Below, one piece after another: positions 8,365 through 16,305 of a DNA stretch of 38,162 bases; within the stretch, counting starts at the first letter, position 1; every line of letters begins with the position of its first letter. The stretch spans positions 1-38,162 of the forward strand of contig JAAEMR010000153.1 in the NCBI GenBank assembly GCA_024225395.1, written 5' to 3'. The stretch comes from Gammaproteobacteria bacterium (GTDB lineage Bacteria > Pseudomonadota > Gammaproteobacteria > GCA-001735895). The translations under genes and the position numbers were made by a program. The notes under the pieces were generated by a model. The model saw nothing but the letters and a program-made list of their open reading frames with translations. It was not told the origin of the DNA and did no database searches.

Positions 8365-8652
8365 TTATTTATCATTATCAATTTTAAAACTGGGCAGGTC
8401 AGCTTTAGCGATGACCATGAGCACAAGACCTACTGAAACAAAAAAGAAGGATGCAGCCATCAAACTGGCTGAAATCGGGTTATCAAAACCAATATCATCG
8501 ACTTTCAAATACAGAATAACAAGGCAGGTTACAGCCGCTATCAGGCTCGTAATCGCTGAAACATAGGATGCTTTCTGTAATGCATTTTTACTACTTTGCA
8601 TGGAATCACTCTCGAAAAGGAAGCTTAATAGCTTGTCATTATACAGGCTCAA
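8365..8652 (-). CDS. Unknown two-helix membrane protein
   Basis: A 95-residue protein with a polar N terminus (~25 residues), two membrane helices (VSAITSLIAAVTCLVILYL and ISASLMAASFFFVSVGLVLMVI) separated by a short acidic loop (KVDDIGFDNP), and a polar tail ending FKIDNDK. I do not recognise the family. It is the first gene of a possible two-gene unit with the 106-residue membrane protein downstream. The frame and hydrophobic pattern look like a genuine small membrane protein rather than chance. Confidence 0.55.
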   Translation of the reverse strand: MSLYNDKLLSFLFESDSMQSSKNALQKASYVSAITSLIAAVTCLVILYLKVDDIGFDNPISASLMAASFFFVSVGLVLMVIAKADLPSFKIDNDK

Positions 8653-8954
8653 GGGGTTTTATCTTACAGTGTTATTAAGTGAGAATTCCCTGTTTTTTCA
8701 GTAAATTTGTTTATAAATACTGGAATAAGACAACCACAGGAATAATCGCTGTCGAATTTTTCCGACCGGAGGAAAGTTGCGCTCATTTAATCAGTTATTC
8801 TAACAGTATATTTCTTTATGATGCATAAGTTATGCATCGACCTGAACAGGATAGTTAAAAGTAAAAACACATGATTTTGTGACAAAGTTATTTCTAGCTA
8901 ATGACTATGAAAAGCCATAGACTCACCAGTTCTACATACTAATAGAGTTATTCC
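8653..8954. other. Divergent intergenic region with palindrome
   Basis: This 302-bp gap separates the minus-strand membrane-protein gene from the plus-strand exported-protein gene. It is AT-rich and holds the 19-bp palindrome at 8820-8838. No RNA gene or further reading frame was seen. Confidence 0.5.
8820..8838. promoter_or_regulatory. Perfect 19-bp palindrome, possible operator
   Basis: GATGCATAAGTTATGCATC is a perfect 9-bp inverted repeat around a single central G. It lies 117 bp before the ATG at 8955 and 168 bp before the divergent start at 8652. This symmetry is typical of dimeric repressor or activator sites. The binding factor is unknown. Confidence 0.4.
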
Positions 8955-9611
8955 ATGTCGATGAAAAACACTTTAATGCGTTCAATTTTAACTGTGCTGT
9001 TGTTATTGGCTTCAACTCAACTCTGGGCAGAGATTGATTGCAGTAAAGAGGCGATAGGTTTTTACCTGGATAGAGGGTTTACAACCGATCAGGTCACTCA
9101 AATGTGTCAATGTTCGGGCAGTAGTACCAGTGTTAATAAATCCACTACCCCGACTGCAATTGCAGCGAGTGTGCCAGTAGTCACTTCTGTCCCTGGAACG
9201 GCTAATCAGAATTTACAGAATACAGATGAATTACATTTATTTAGTGCTTCAATTGTAGCAGATACACTTTCTATCAACTCGGATACCCTGACTTACGTTA
9301 ACGACGGGTGTATGAGATATGGCGAAGAAGATATCACCGGCTTTCGGCCTAAAGTTTGCGGTGTATTTAAAACCACCATTAAACGTGTCGGGCTTAAAGT
9401 GTTGAGTGCTAAAAATGGACTGTCAATCATCAGAGATGCTGAATTTATTGTCCAGGGTGATATACAACGTGAAGTGCTCAATATTAATGAACTGAGTGAT
9501 CGAAATCGTAAAAAACTTAAGAAGGTATTCGTTGCATCACCAGAAATATTTGAAATACAGACTCGAAAAGGTGCTGATGTGAAAAAAGCAGCAGAACAGT
9601 TACCGCGTTAA
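8955..9611 (+). CDS. Unknown exported protein with an N-terminal cysteine motif
   Basis: The protein has 218 residues. A Sec signal peptide is clear (MSMKNTLMRSILTVLLLLAS, probable cleavage after LWA). The mature protein opens with DCSKEAIGFYLDRGFTTDQV and then MCQC, a paired-cysteine module that may form a small disulphide-stabilised domain. A Ser/Thr/Pro/Val-rich linker (residues ~53-85) follows. The C-terminal ~130 residues alternate beta-strand-like stretches and charged segments (GVFKTTIKRVGLKVL). I cannot assign a function. It starts at ATG 8955, or at the second ATG two codons later; neither has a strong ribosome binding site. It probably acts in the periplasm or at the cell surface. 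Confidence 0.6.
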   Translation: MSMKNTLMRSILTVLLLLASTQLWAEIDCSKEAIGFYLDRGFTTDQVTQMCQCSGSSTSVNKSTTPTAIAASVPVVTSVPGTANQNLQNTDELHLFSASIVADTLSINSDTLTYVNDGCMRYGEEDITGFRPKVCGVFKTTIKRVGLKVLSAKNGLSIIRDAEFIVQGDIQREVLNINELSDRNRKKLKKVFVASPEIFEIQTRKGADVKKAAEQLPR

Positions 9612-9718
9612 TAGTGAACCAGGCTAAAGATATTCAATTGGGAAATGCGAAGGCTGTTATAGAGTGTTTTCCAGTCTGAATGATTGTGTTGAGAAAATCA
9701 GGATTCATTTTTATATAG

Positions 9719-9970
9719 TTATTTTACTCCAGCTGTGATTAGAAATTTTTTTAGCTCATGCAGGCTTTTTTTATTCATTGTAGAGTTATGATGTCCTCGA
9801 TGTACGGTGAACTCGATGCCATTGATAGTAACCACCATACTCGCCCCCGAACCTTCTCTAAATTCAGCGCCCAGATGGTTGAGTAGTGACTCTATTTCTT
9901 TCCAGTGAATGTTACTACTGAGATGGTCACTAAAGATTGAAGACAGAACTTTCTGGTGTTTTTTACTCAT
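9719..9970 (-). CDS. HicA-like protein, no HicB partner visible
   Basis: The protein has 83 residues if it starts at ATG 9970, which has GAGGG about 8 nt upstream; an in-frame TTG two codons earlier is less likely. The fold signature is that of HicA-type mRNA interferases: IHWKEIESLLNHLGAEFREG, then MVVTINGIEFTVHRGHHN with the conserved active-site-type histidine, then a C-terminal helix KSLHELKKFLITAGV. Toxins of this family normally pair with a HicB antitoxin gene directly alongside. Only 107 bp separate it from the next gene downstream and no antitoxin-like frame is visible upstream, so it is an orphan here. Many solitary HicA-like chromosomal proteins exist, so toxicity is not assured. 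Confidence 0.7.
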   Translation of the reverse strand: MSKKHQKVLSSIFSDHLSSNIHWKEIESLLNHLGAEFREGSGASMVVTINGIEFTVHRGHHNSTMNKKSLHELKKFLITAGVK

Positions 9971-10503
9971 GGTCAAACCCTCGGTAAATTTTACTTTATC
10001 ATAAATTGGGGATTAAGAGTTTATTCTGCAGCTCAGGTTAATTACTGAAGCGAAGGCTGATTAGCTTTTATAGAGACTGTAAATAAAACTGTGTAGCAGA
10101 ATATTGATTCGATAGTGATGCATAAACATCATCCCGGTAAGATGCACTGTTTACATTCAGCGTTCAAGAATGTCTTCAAGGTATTCATTGTCCTCACGGC
10201 CATTCCATATTTTGGTGTATTGACCCCTTTTTAGAGTTATTTAGAATCTAAATCTGTACGTCGTCAAACCAGGTTGGACAGCTTGTCCATTCCAGCCTGG
10301 TTCGTTTTTTTCGATACAGCCGGAAAACAAAAGATTCCTGCTCAAAGGGAATAGGGCGTAAATGTACCATTATCTCTGACTGATCGCAGTCACCACTAAA
10401 GAATTTTCAATATTGATAAGGAAACTTGTGTTCAGTACGATGGCTCCATCAAGGTGACTGGCCCGGATGGCAAGACACCGTGGACATTATTAATACATCT
10501 ATA
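9971..10503. other. Gene-poor region with eroded coding scraps
   Basis: This 533-bp gap lies between the HicA-like gene and the end of the first kinase. It holds the terminator at 10267-10311. A minus-strand fragment (10157-10240) reads RGQYTKIWNGREDNEYLE near a stop. A plus-strand fragment (about 10400-10490) reads VQYDGSIKVTGPDGKTPW. Both look like protein tails but neither has a start or full length. They may be remnants of lost genes at the border of the two-component island. Confidence 0.4.
10267..10311 (+). terminator. Strong Rho-independent terminator without an obvious gene
   Basis: Outer arms AACCAGG (10267-10273) and CCTGGTT (10296-10302) enclose an inner hairpin GGACA-GCT-TGTCC (10276-10288). 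A run of seven T residues follows at 10305-10311. This is a textbook intrinsic terminator on the + strand. The nearest upstream + gene ends 650 bp away, so it may end an unrecognised small RNA or a lost gene. Confidence 0.7.
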
Positions 10504-13221
10504 TCACTCTTTTTTATCAGCAACAGGAAAATTTACTATGAACCTTGTCCCCAGATCGGTATTCAGAACACTCATACTGCCCCCCATTTCACGAACGATA
10601 CCATAGCTTATGGAAAGCCCCAGGCCGGTACCCTGACCAATCTCCTTAGTAGTGAAGAATGGTTCGAAGACCCGATCTATTATGTTTTCATTAATACCAC
10701 CTCCCGTATCCTCTACGATAATACTGACTTGCCCGGCATCTTTGGCATCAACCTTAATCAATATTCGTTTATCCTCTCCGACTTGCCTGGGTTTAAGTAC
10801 ATCCCTGGCATTAGTCAGCAGATTAAGCAGTACCTGTTCAATTTGAATTTGTTCACCCTCAATTAACGGACAGGATTCCGCTAGCTCCAGTTTAATCTCT
10901 ATATTGGCAAGAGTCAGTTGTTCACCTATCAGGCCTAACACTGAATGCACGATTTCCCCGGGATCAAGTCTGGTTTTGATATGCTTCGGCTGACGGCTAA
11001 ACATTCGCATATGATCAATGATTGAGGCAGCACGCTGTGTCTGTTCATCTATACGTTCCAGTTTATTGCATAGATACTTGTCATCAAGTGATGACTTATT
11101 GATTCTGCGCATTATATTTCCGGATGCCATCCTGATAATATTGAGCGGCTGGTTTAATTCATGGGCAACCCCTGTTGCCATTTCACCCAGACTGGCCATT
11201 TTTGAGGACTGCATAAGCAGGGCTTCTGTCTGCTTACGTTCAGTAATGTTTTGACCCACGTTGATAACGCCAATAATGTTGCCAAATTTATCACACCGGC
11301 TATCGCAATTGAGCAAGACACTCACCATGTCTCCTGCCTGGGTGTAGATTGGAAGCTCATAATTGGTGGTTCCTTTACCAGCTAGTGCCAGGTCGAGGAT
11401 GGACTTGAACGATGCTTTGTAATCATCAGTAATGTATTCATTTATAAGATGATGTCCAATGACATCATCTTTACTATACCCCATGATGTCAGAGATTGCC
11501 TGATTCCAATCATTGATACATCCATCGATATCGATGCTAAAGATCAGTGAGTTGGTGGCATCCATAAGTTGAATCAGGTCAGTAGCTGTTCGTTCATTAT
11601 CCAGGCGTGCTTGTTTCAACTCTCTAGTTCTATCTTCAACCCGTAACTCTATTTCATCATAAGATTTTTGTAATTTAGATTCGGTAATCTTTCGTACTTC
11701 GATTTCTTTCTCTAGCTTTTTCAGCAAGTCACTCTTTGTTTTATTGACTTCCAGCAACTGATCATTAATAGCTTTCACTTTGGTGTAATCCAAAATAAAG
11801 CCATCAAGATGGTGAACTTTAACGCTATCGTTTAGATATGTAGCGCATCCAATTTCATTCACCCAGATAATTTTCCCTGAGCGTGTAGAAATGCGATATT
11901 TAATATCCCATGATTGATGTAATTTGATGGCCTTATTTACTTCATGAGAAACATATTCTTCATCATCTTTATAAATAATGCTGGCATAGCTTCTGACCTG
12001 GTTATTTATAAAATCATCTGGCGGGTAGCCTGTTAATTGCTCTATTTTTCTACTTAAAAATTTCATGCTCCAATGTTTATCCAGCCTACATCGAAAAGTA
12101 ACACCAGGTAAGCTCTCAACAAGCCTGGTATACTTAATTTGGCTTTGACGAGATTTATTTTCTGCTATATTTGACCTGTTGATAAATAACACAATGAAAT
12201 AGCATATGATAGCCCCAATAATTGTCAAAATTAAGACCGTTATACTTATCAATTTAATGTGTTGTTGACGAATATTAGTTACGCTTTCTGCTGGGGTATG
12301 TAAAACCAGTTTCCAATCAAAATTGCCTTTAATCTCATCGTTTGCATGAGCCCCCAGCTTTATTGGATTGATTGTCGCATACGACCAAAATCCGTATCTA
12401 TCATGAAGCTGACCTGATAAATTTGCCGAAATATTGTTCCAGGTCTGTGGGTAACTATTCTGAAAGGTCGTGTTTTTATCCAGCATAAATCCCCATTGCT
12501 CATCTGAATGTGGACTAACATAAAAATAGCCGTCTTGATTAAGAAAGCTATAGTAACTATTCGCTAAGCTTGTGCTTGCATATGTACAATTCCTAATGAT
12601 ATTTAACAAATAATCAGCACTATAATTTAATACAACAATACCCCGCTTTTTTCCTGACTTATCATAGATGACTCTGCCTAATCTGATCATTGGGTTGAAG
12701 GGTATCTCTATGACCCCATTCTCAATATTCAGATCCAATGGTGATATATAGATTTCCCCTTTATTAAGTTTTAATGTATTTTGTACGTAATAACGATTTA
12801 TTTTATTTTGCAGTTCTTTTTCAGGGACAATGGTGGCTGCATTGATATCATAGTCCACACGAACTTTTTCTCTGCCAGTTTCGTCAATCCAGCGAATCTG
12901 GTTGTAGACTTTTTGAGAATTAGAAAAATTTATAAAATCACTATTAACTCGATCTATTAAATCTTTGTCATCATCATTTATTACTGCCAATAAGCTGGGC
13001 ATTTTCCCTATAAATTCTAAATCATTAAGGGCATCGGATAATGCGGTATTCAACTTGTATTCAACCATAGAAATTCCGAGGGTCGAAATTTTTTTCAAGC
13101 GGTTTTCATCTATTTCATAAGCATAATTTAAAAGACCTACCCCCCCTGCAATAATCATTATTACTAATGGGAGAAAATACATTAACCAGTAAATAATTGA
13201 ATCGTTATTATACTTAGTCAT
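10504..13221 (-). CDS. Membrane sensor histidine kinase (Cache-like sensor, two PAS, HisKA, HATPase)
   Basis: The protein has 905 residues. TM1 (about 12-32) and TM2 (about 324-347) enclose a ~290-residue periplasmic sensor with a Cache/PDC-like look (e.g. QIRWIDETGREKVRVDYD, GIVVLNYSADYLL). Cytoplasmic PAS regions lie at about 365-480 and 550-660, joined by a coiled coil (485-545). The DHp helix GEMATGVAHELNQPLNIIRM carries phosphoacceptor H687, HPK4-like. The catalytic domain has the N box EQVLLNLLTNARDVL, the DTGGG G1 box, FEPFFTTKE and GTGLGLSISYGIV. There is no receiver domain. ATG 13221 has AAGGA at about 8 nt. It lies 98 bp downstream of the HD-GYP regulator, probably in one transcript from the repeat-bearing promoter at 14435-14489. 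The ligand is unknown. Confidence 0.9.
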   Translation of the reverse strand: MTKYNNDSIIYWLMYFLPLVIMIIAGGVGLLNYAYEIDENRLKKISTLGISMVEYKLNTALSDALNDLEFIGKMPSLLAVINDDDKDLIDRVNSDFINFSNSQKVYNQIRWIDETGREKVRVDYDINAATIVPEKELQNKINRYYVQNTLKLNKGEIYISPLDLNIENGVIEIPFNPMIRLGRVIYDKSGKKRGIVVLNYSADYLLNIIRNCTYASTSLANSYYSFLNQDGYFYVSPHSDEQWGFMLDKNTTFQNSYPQTWNNISANLSGQLHDRYGFWSYATINPIKLGAHANDEIKGNFDWKLVLHTPAESVTNIRQQHIKLISITVLILTIIGAIICYFIVLFINRSNIAENKSRQSQIKYTRLVESLPGVTFRCRLDKHWSMKFLSRKIEQLTGYPPDDFINNQVRSYASIIYKDDEEYVSHEVNKAIKLHQSWDIKYRISTRSGKIIWVNEIGCATYLNDSVKVHHLDGFILDYTKVKAINDQLLEVNKTKSDLLKKLEKEIEVRKITESKLQKSYDEIELRVEDRTRELKQARLDNERTATDLIQLMDATNSLIFSIDIDGCINDWNQAISDIMGYSKDDVIGHHLINEYITDDYKASFKSILDLALAGKGTTNYELPIYTQAGDMVSVLLNCDSRCDKFGNIIGVINVGQNITERKQTEALLMQSSKMASLGEMATGVAHELNQPLNIIRMASGNIMRRINKSSLDDKYLCNKLERIDEQTQRAASIIDHMRMFSRQPKHIKTRLDPGEIVHSVLGLIGEQLTLANIEIKLELAESCPLIEGEQIQIEQVLLNLLTNARDVLKPRQVGEDKRILIKVDAKDAGQVSIIVEDTGGGINENIIDRVFEPFFTTKEIGQGTGLGLSISYGIVREMGGSMSVLNTDLGTRFIVNFPVADKKE

Positions 13222-13319
13222 AGTGATTTCCTTATGCTTATGGGCAACATGCTATATTTCCAAAGACCTTTAACCTTTCCTCTACTCAAACAGCGTCAGC
13301 ACTCTAAGACATCATGCGC

Positions 13320-14393
13320 CTAACCAACCAATCGTGAATAAATTTCTGAAAAACCTTTGGCAACGTCTTTAAACATCGCAAGTAATTCCGGGTTAAAATG
13401 AGCAGGCATTGTGCGGCCATCGCCATTGATTAGTATCGATACGACTTCATTATGATCTAATGGTGGCTTATAAGGTCTCTCTGAACGTAAAGCATCATAT
13501 ATATCTGCAATAGCAGTTATTTGAGCTTCTATGGGTATTTCCTGTCCTCTAATCTGCTGAGGATAACCAGTACCATCCCAACGTTCATGATGACATAATG
13601 CTATTTGTGCAGCCATGGTCATAACGGGTTGCTGTGAATTTGACAGAATTTGGTATCCATTTAGCGGGTGATTTTGCATTATTTTTACTTCATCTTGTGA
13701 TAGTGAACCACTCTTATGCAATATATTTTCTGGAACACCAATTTTCCCAACATCATGCAGCGGAGCAGCAATTCTGATCAAATCCTGCTTGTCCTTGTTC
13801 CAGCCATATTCTGCAGCAAGTAAAGCCGAATATTCTCCAATTCGGCGGATATGGGAGCCTGTTTCGGGGTCCTTAAATTCAGCGGCTACCGCTAGACACT
13901 CCAAAGATTCACGATAGGATTGTTTTAAATTGTGTATTAATAAATTAATTTCCACTTTTTTTGCCTCGACATCAGACGTTAGTGCCTGCTTAAAATGGAA
14001 ATCTGATACTCTTAGCGTAGTCAATTCGAAGGCTTTATTTACCACATGAACAACATTATCAGCATTAATTGGTTTTTTAATAAAATCAAAGACATTGAGA
14101 CGTAGGGCATCTATTGACTCTGTATAGCCTCCATGACCCGTAATAACAATGTATTCAACGAAACGCGATGATGGTAGTTCTGACCTGGCTTGAGATATCA
14201 TTTCGAGTCCAGTTTGCCCAGGCATCTGTAAATCAGTGATAACAACTGCAATTTCAGGATCTCTTAGGATTTGTCTCAAGCCTTCATTAGCATTACCAGC
14301 CTCAGCACAATCATAGTTCTCATCTGTAAGGCATTCTCTGACTTCTTGCCGTATTAAAGGCTCATCATCAACAATCAGTATTTTGTTAGCCAT
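13320..14393 (-). CDS. Response regulator with HD-GYP c-di-GMP phosphodiesterase domain
   Basis: The protein has 357 residues and RpfG-like architecture. Residues 3-122 are a receiver: ILIVDDEP acidic pocket, phosphoacceptor D54 in VITDLQMPG, T in VITGHG, K in FIKKPI. A helical linker (125-160) leads to an HD-GYP domain: SHIRRIGEYS, the HD pair H213-D214 in APLHDVGKIG, CHHERWDGTGYPQQIRG with GYP at 276-278, and ITAIADIYDALRSERPYKPP. The metal ligands and the GYP loop are all present, so hydrolysis of c-di-GMP is expected. It is first in a unit with the kinase at 10504-13221 and is served by the promoter module at 14435-14489. It is the only enzymatic output among the island's regulators. Confidence 0.92.
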   Translation of the reverse strand: MANKILIVDDEPLIRQEVRECLTDENYDCAEAGNANEGLRQILRDPEIAVVITDLQMPGQTGLEMISQARSELPSSRFVEYIVITGHGGYTESIDALRLNVFDFIKKPINADNVVHVVNKAFELTTLRVSDFHFKQALTSDVEAKKVEINLLIHNLKQSYRESLECLAVAAEFKDPETGSHIRRIGEYSALLAAEYGWNKDKQDLIRIAAPLHDVGKIGVPENILHKSGSLSQDEVKIMQNHPLNGYQILSNSQQPVMTMAAQIALCHHERWDGTGYPQQIRGQEIPIEAQITAIADIYDALRSERPYKPPLDHNEVVSILINGDGRTMPAHFNPELLAMFKDVAKGFSEIYSRLVG

Positions 14394-14753
14394 AATTTAT
14401 GTCCAATGTAAAGTCTAACTATTTCTATCTATATATAGTATCAAAGACATTTGTTTAAACTATGTTGCTATTGTGTAGAATTGTGTAAAAATTCAGTGGA
14501 AGTTTGTTTAGTCTGTCAGTTCCAATTTACAGGGATATAAGTGAATGTTTACGGATATAGTGTGAGTTTTAAACTACATATGTAATCATTGTGTGAAGCA
14601 CACTTTTGAAAAATACTTTTATCTACTACGGCGGCAGAGGGTTTAATTCTATTCTGAACGTTAGGTCTGAAAGACACCACGAAAATTCTTCTGAAAAATG
14701 TTTGCAGGAAATTTAGTTGAAGTGAGTAATCTTGAGTAGGTGTTTAGAAGCAG
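14394..14753. other. Intergenic region carrying promoter module A
   Basis: This 360-bp gap between two minus-strand genes holds the repeat/-10 module at 14435-14489. The remaining 250 bp show no gene, RNA or clear terminator. Confidence 0.5.
14435..14489 (-). promoter_or_regulatory. Island promoter module A (tandem repeat + 31 bp + -10)
   Basis: Reading the minus strand, TTTACACAATTCTACACA (14489-14472) is a 10-bp-period direct repeat. After exactly 31 bp comes TACTAT (14440-14435), a -10-like box 42 bp before the ATG of the HD-GYP gene. No TTGACA-like -35 is present, which fits an activator-dependent promoter. The 18-mer differs from the four-copy consensus at one position. Confidence 0.75.
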
Positions 14754-15113
14754 CTATTTAGTAAGAGTCTCAACAATATCTAAAATTTCTTCAATATCTA
14801 CTGGTTTAAGAAGAAATTTTATTTTCTTAAACTCATTAGAATTAAGCTCTTCTGAAAAAGAGTCATGGCCAGACATGATAATATATTTATACTTACCTGG
14901 AGAGTGAGCCATGGCAGATTTTATCAGTTCAAAACCGGACTTTCCCGGCATTTTCAGATCAGTAATAATCAAATTTATTTTATAATTATTCCTGAGAATT
15001 GTAAGTGCTGTATCAACTGTGTTCGCTTGTAAAACTATATATCCCTCATCTTCCAGGGCCTCAGAGAGTTCTTCCAGGATATATTTCTCATCATCAACAA
15101 TAAGTACTTGCAT
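14754..15113 (-). CDS. Stand-alone receiver protein, type I
   Basis: The protein has 119 residues and is a single receiver domain with no output domain. Features: QVLIVDDEKYILEE acidic pocket, phosphoacceptor D in LIITDLKMPGKSG, S in IIMSGHDSF, K in FLLKPVD. The start is ATG 15113; a TTG just upstream is in frame but less likely. It is a clear paralogue of the receiver at 15890-16273 (shared layout IDxxxxxIxxILR...LLITDxKMP...IIMxGH...LNS...KPxDxxE). It lies downstream of a kinase stub, as 15890 lies downstream of an intact kinase. Such proteins (CheY, DivK, Spo0F types) work by protein contact or phosphate transfer. The kinase that normally preceded it is broken, so it probably takes phosphate from another island kinase. 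Confidence 0.87.
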   Translation of the reverse strand: MQVLIVDDEKYILEELSEALEDEGYIVLQANTVDTALTILRNNYKINLIITDLKMPGKSGFELIKSAMAHSPGKYKYIIMSGHDSFSEELNSNEFKKIKFLLKPVDIEEILDIVETLTK

Positions 15114-15145
15114 CAATTACTTCATCCACAGTATAAATAGACTTA

Positions 15146-15291
15146 TTAGCTCAAAACAGGAAGAGAAATTACAAAATTTATACCTTCACCCACATCCCTG
15201 GTAGTAAAATAAGCTCAAATATTCGATCCAGAAATTTTTCAGGAATACCTCCGCCCGTATACTTCATGGTCTACTTCTCTTCAGCATCCAG
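15146..15291 (-). pseudogene. Remnant of a histidine kinase ATPase domain
   Basis: The minus strand reads KYTGGGIPEKFLDRIFE, then, after a one-base loss near 15208-15214, FTTRDVGEG, then directly INFVISLPVLS and a stop at 15146. This matches the end of the kinase at 16306-18954 (EDTGGGIPDKLLYRVFDPFF, TTKEVGKG, FTIILPG). The roughly 30 codons holding the GTGLGLS motif are deleted, and everything before the G1 box is gone. An in-frame TAG lies before the TGGG motif. It begins about 15 bp after the stop of the type II receiver gene and ends 33 bp before the type I receiver gene. It is a non-functional scar of a kinase that once sat between them. Confidence 0.85.
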
Positions 15292-15304
15292 AAGGTATCA
15301 CTAT

Positions 15305-15688
15305 CTATAGATGTAACATGTTATGAATATAACGACTAATTGTTTCCAAAGATAATGGCTTTTTGAGTACTGCAATTGAGCCTGTATTGTTTAAGGTTGC
15401 CTTGTCAATGAAATCCTCATGGCCAGACATCATAATCACTTCTACTTTAGGAAGGAAAGTACGGATTTCTTCAATAGTTTTTATTCCATTGGCATCAGGG
15501 AGATTGTAATCCATTAATATAAATTTCGGTTTAAATTTTTTCGCCAGTAACACCGCACTATCACTGTTAGTCGCCTTGTACACAACTAGTTCACTATCTG
15601 ACAAGGCCTCTGAAATTTCTTCCAAAGCATACTTATCGTCATCGACTATGAGTACTCCATTTTTGATAAATCCAAATTCTTTTGACAT
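15305..15688 (-). CDS. Stand-alone receiver protein, type II
   Basis: The protein has 127 residues and is a receiver only. After a short lead (MSKEFGFIKN) come GVLIVDDDKYALEEI, phosphoacceptor D in FILMDYNLPDANG, S in VIMMSGHEDF, and K in VLKKPLS. Its closest relative in the window is 19688-20071, sharing VLIVDDDxYALEExxEAL, KATNSDSAV, FKPKFILMD, NTGSIAVLKKP and the SRxI ending. Both are first genes behind a copy of the repeat-bearing promoter, so they look like products of a block duplication. It has no output domain. The ATG at 15688 lies 44 bp from the -10 box of module B. Confidence 0.87.
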   Translation of the reverse strand: MSKEFGFIKNGVLIVDDDKYALEEISEALSDSELVVYKATNSDSAVLLAKKFKPKFILMDYNLPDANGIKTIEEIRTFLPKVEVIMMSGHEDFIDKATLNNTGSIAVLKKPLSLETISRYIHNMLHL

Positions 15689-15731
15689 GACTGTCTCGCT
15701 TTAACACATATAAATATATTGTATATTTGTT

Positions 15732-15786
15732 ATTCTAGCTGAAGAATATGCTATTAGTTTGCTTAAAATATGTAAAATTGTGTAAA
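15732..15786 (-). promoter_or_regulatory. Island promoter module B
   Basis: On the minus strand TTTACACAATTTTACATA (15786-15769) is followed after exactly 31 bp by TAGAAT (15737-15732), 44 bp before the type II receiver ATG at 15688. There is one mismatch to the four-copy repeat consensus. No consensus -35 is present. Confidence 0.75.
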
Positions 15787-15889
15787 CTTTACTGACATTT
15801 TTCAGATATTACAGTCAATAACAGGGAAAAGGGCTCTTTCTGGATTTGGTTTCGCGGATTGATACTGGTAGACAGGTCTTTTAGACTTC

Positions 15890-16273
15890 TTAACTTGACA
15901 CTTCAGAGTTTACCTTCTTTTCGACTACCTTGATAAAAGCTAAAACTTCATCAAGATCAATTGGTTTGATGAAAACCGGGATTCCGTTTAACTCGACAGA
16001 ATTAAGATCATTTGAAACATCTCCATGCCCCGTCATGATGATAAACTTATGACGATCAGGAAACTCTCTCATTGAAAAATGAATAAGTTCAGTACCAAGC
16101 TTTATCGGCATTTTGATATCGGTAATCAAAAGTTTGATATCCAGATTATCTCTCAGGATATCAATCGCTTTGTCCACAGAGTTAGCGGACATGACGTCAT
16201 TACCATCTTCTGATATAGCTTCAACAAGCTCATCAAGGATGTATTCTTCATCATCAACAACAAGAATATTCAT
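15890..16273 (-). CDS. Stand-alone receiver protein, type I
   Basis: The protein has 127 residues and is a receiver only: NILVVDDEEYILDEL pocket, phosphoacceptor D in LLITDIKMP, T in IIMTGHGD, K in VFIKPIDLDEVL, plus a short tail. It is paralogous to 14754-15113. It starts 32 bp after the kinase stop (16306) on the same strand, so it should be co-transcribed with that kinase and is its most likely phosphorylation partner. There is no output domain; it presumably acts as a shuttle, a phosphate sink or by protein contact. The ribosome binding site is weak. Confidence 0.87.
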   Translation of the reverse strand: MNILVVDDEEYILDELVEAISEDGNDVMSANSVDKAIDILRDNLDIKLLITDIKMPIKLGTELIHFSMREFPDRHKFIIMTGHGDVSNDLNSVELNGIPVFIKPIDLDEVLAFIKVVEKKVNSEVSS

Positions 16274-16305
16274 AATTATTTACAAGCCAGGCTTAAAAAA
16301 GTAAC

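Noticed and set aside
10426-10866. 146-codon plus-strand open frame
   Set aside because: Most of it lies antisense to the conserved ATPase domain of the kinase at 10504-13221; only its first codons lie in the gap before it.
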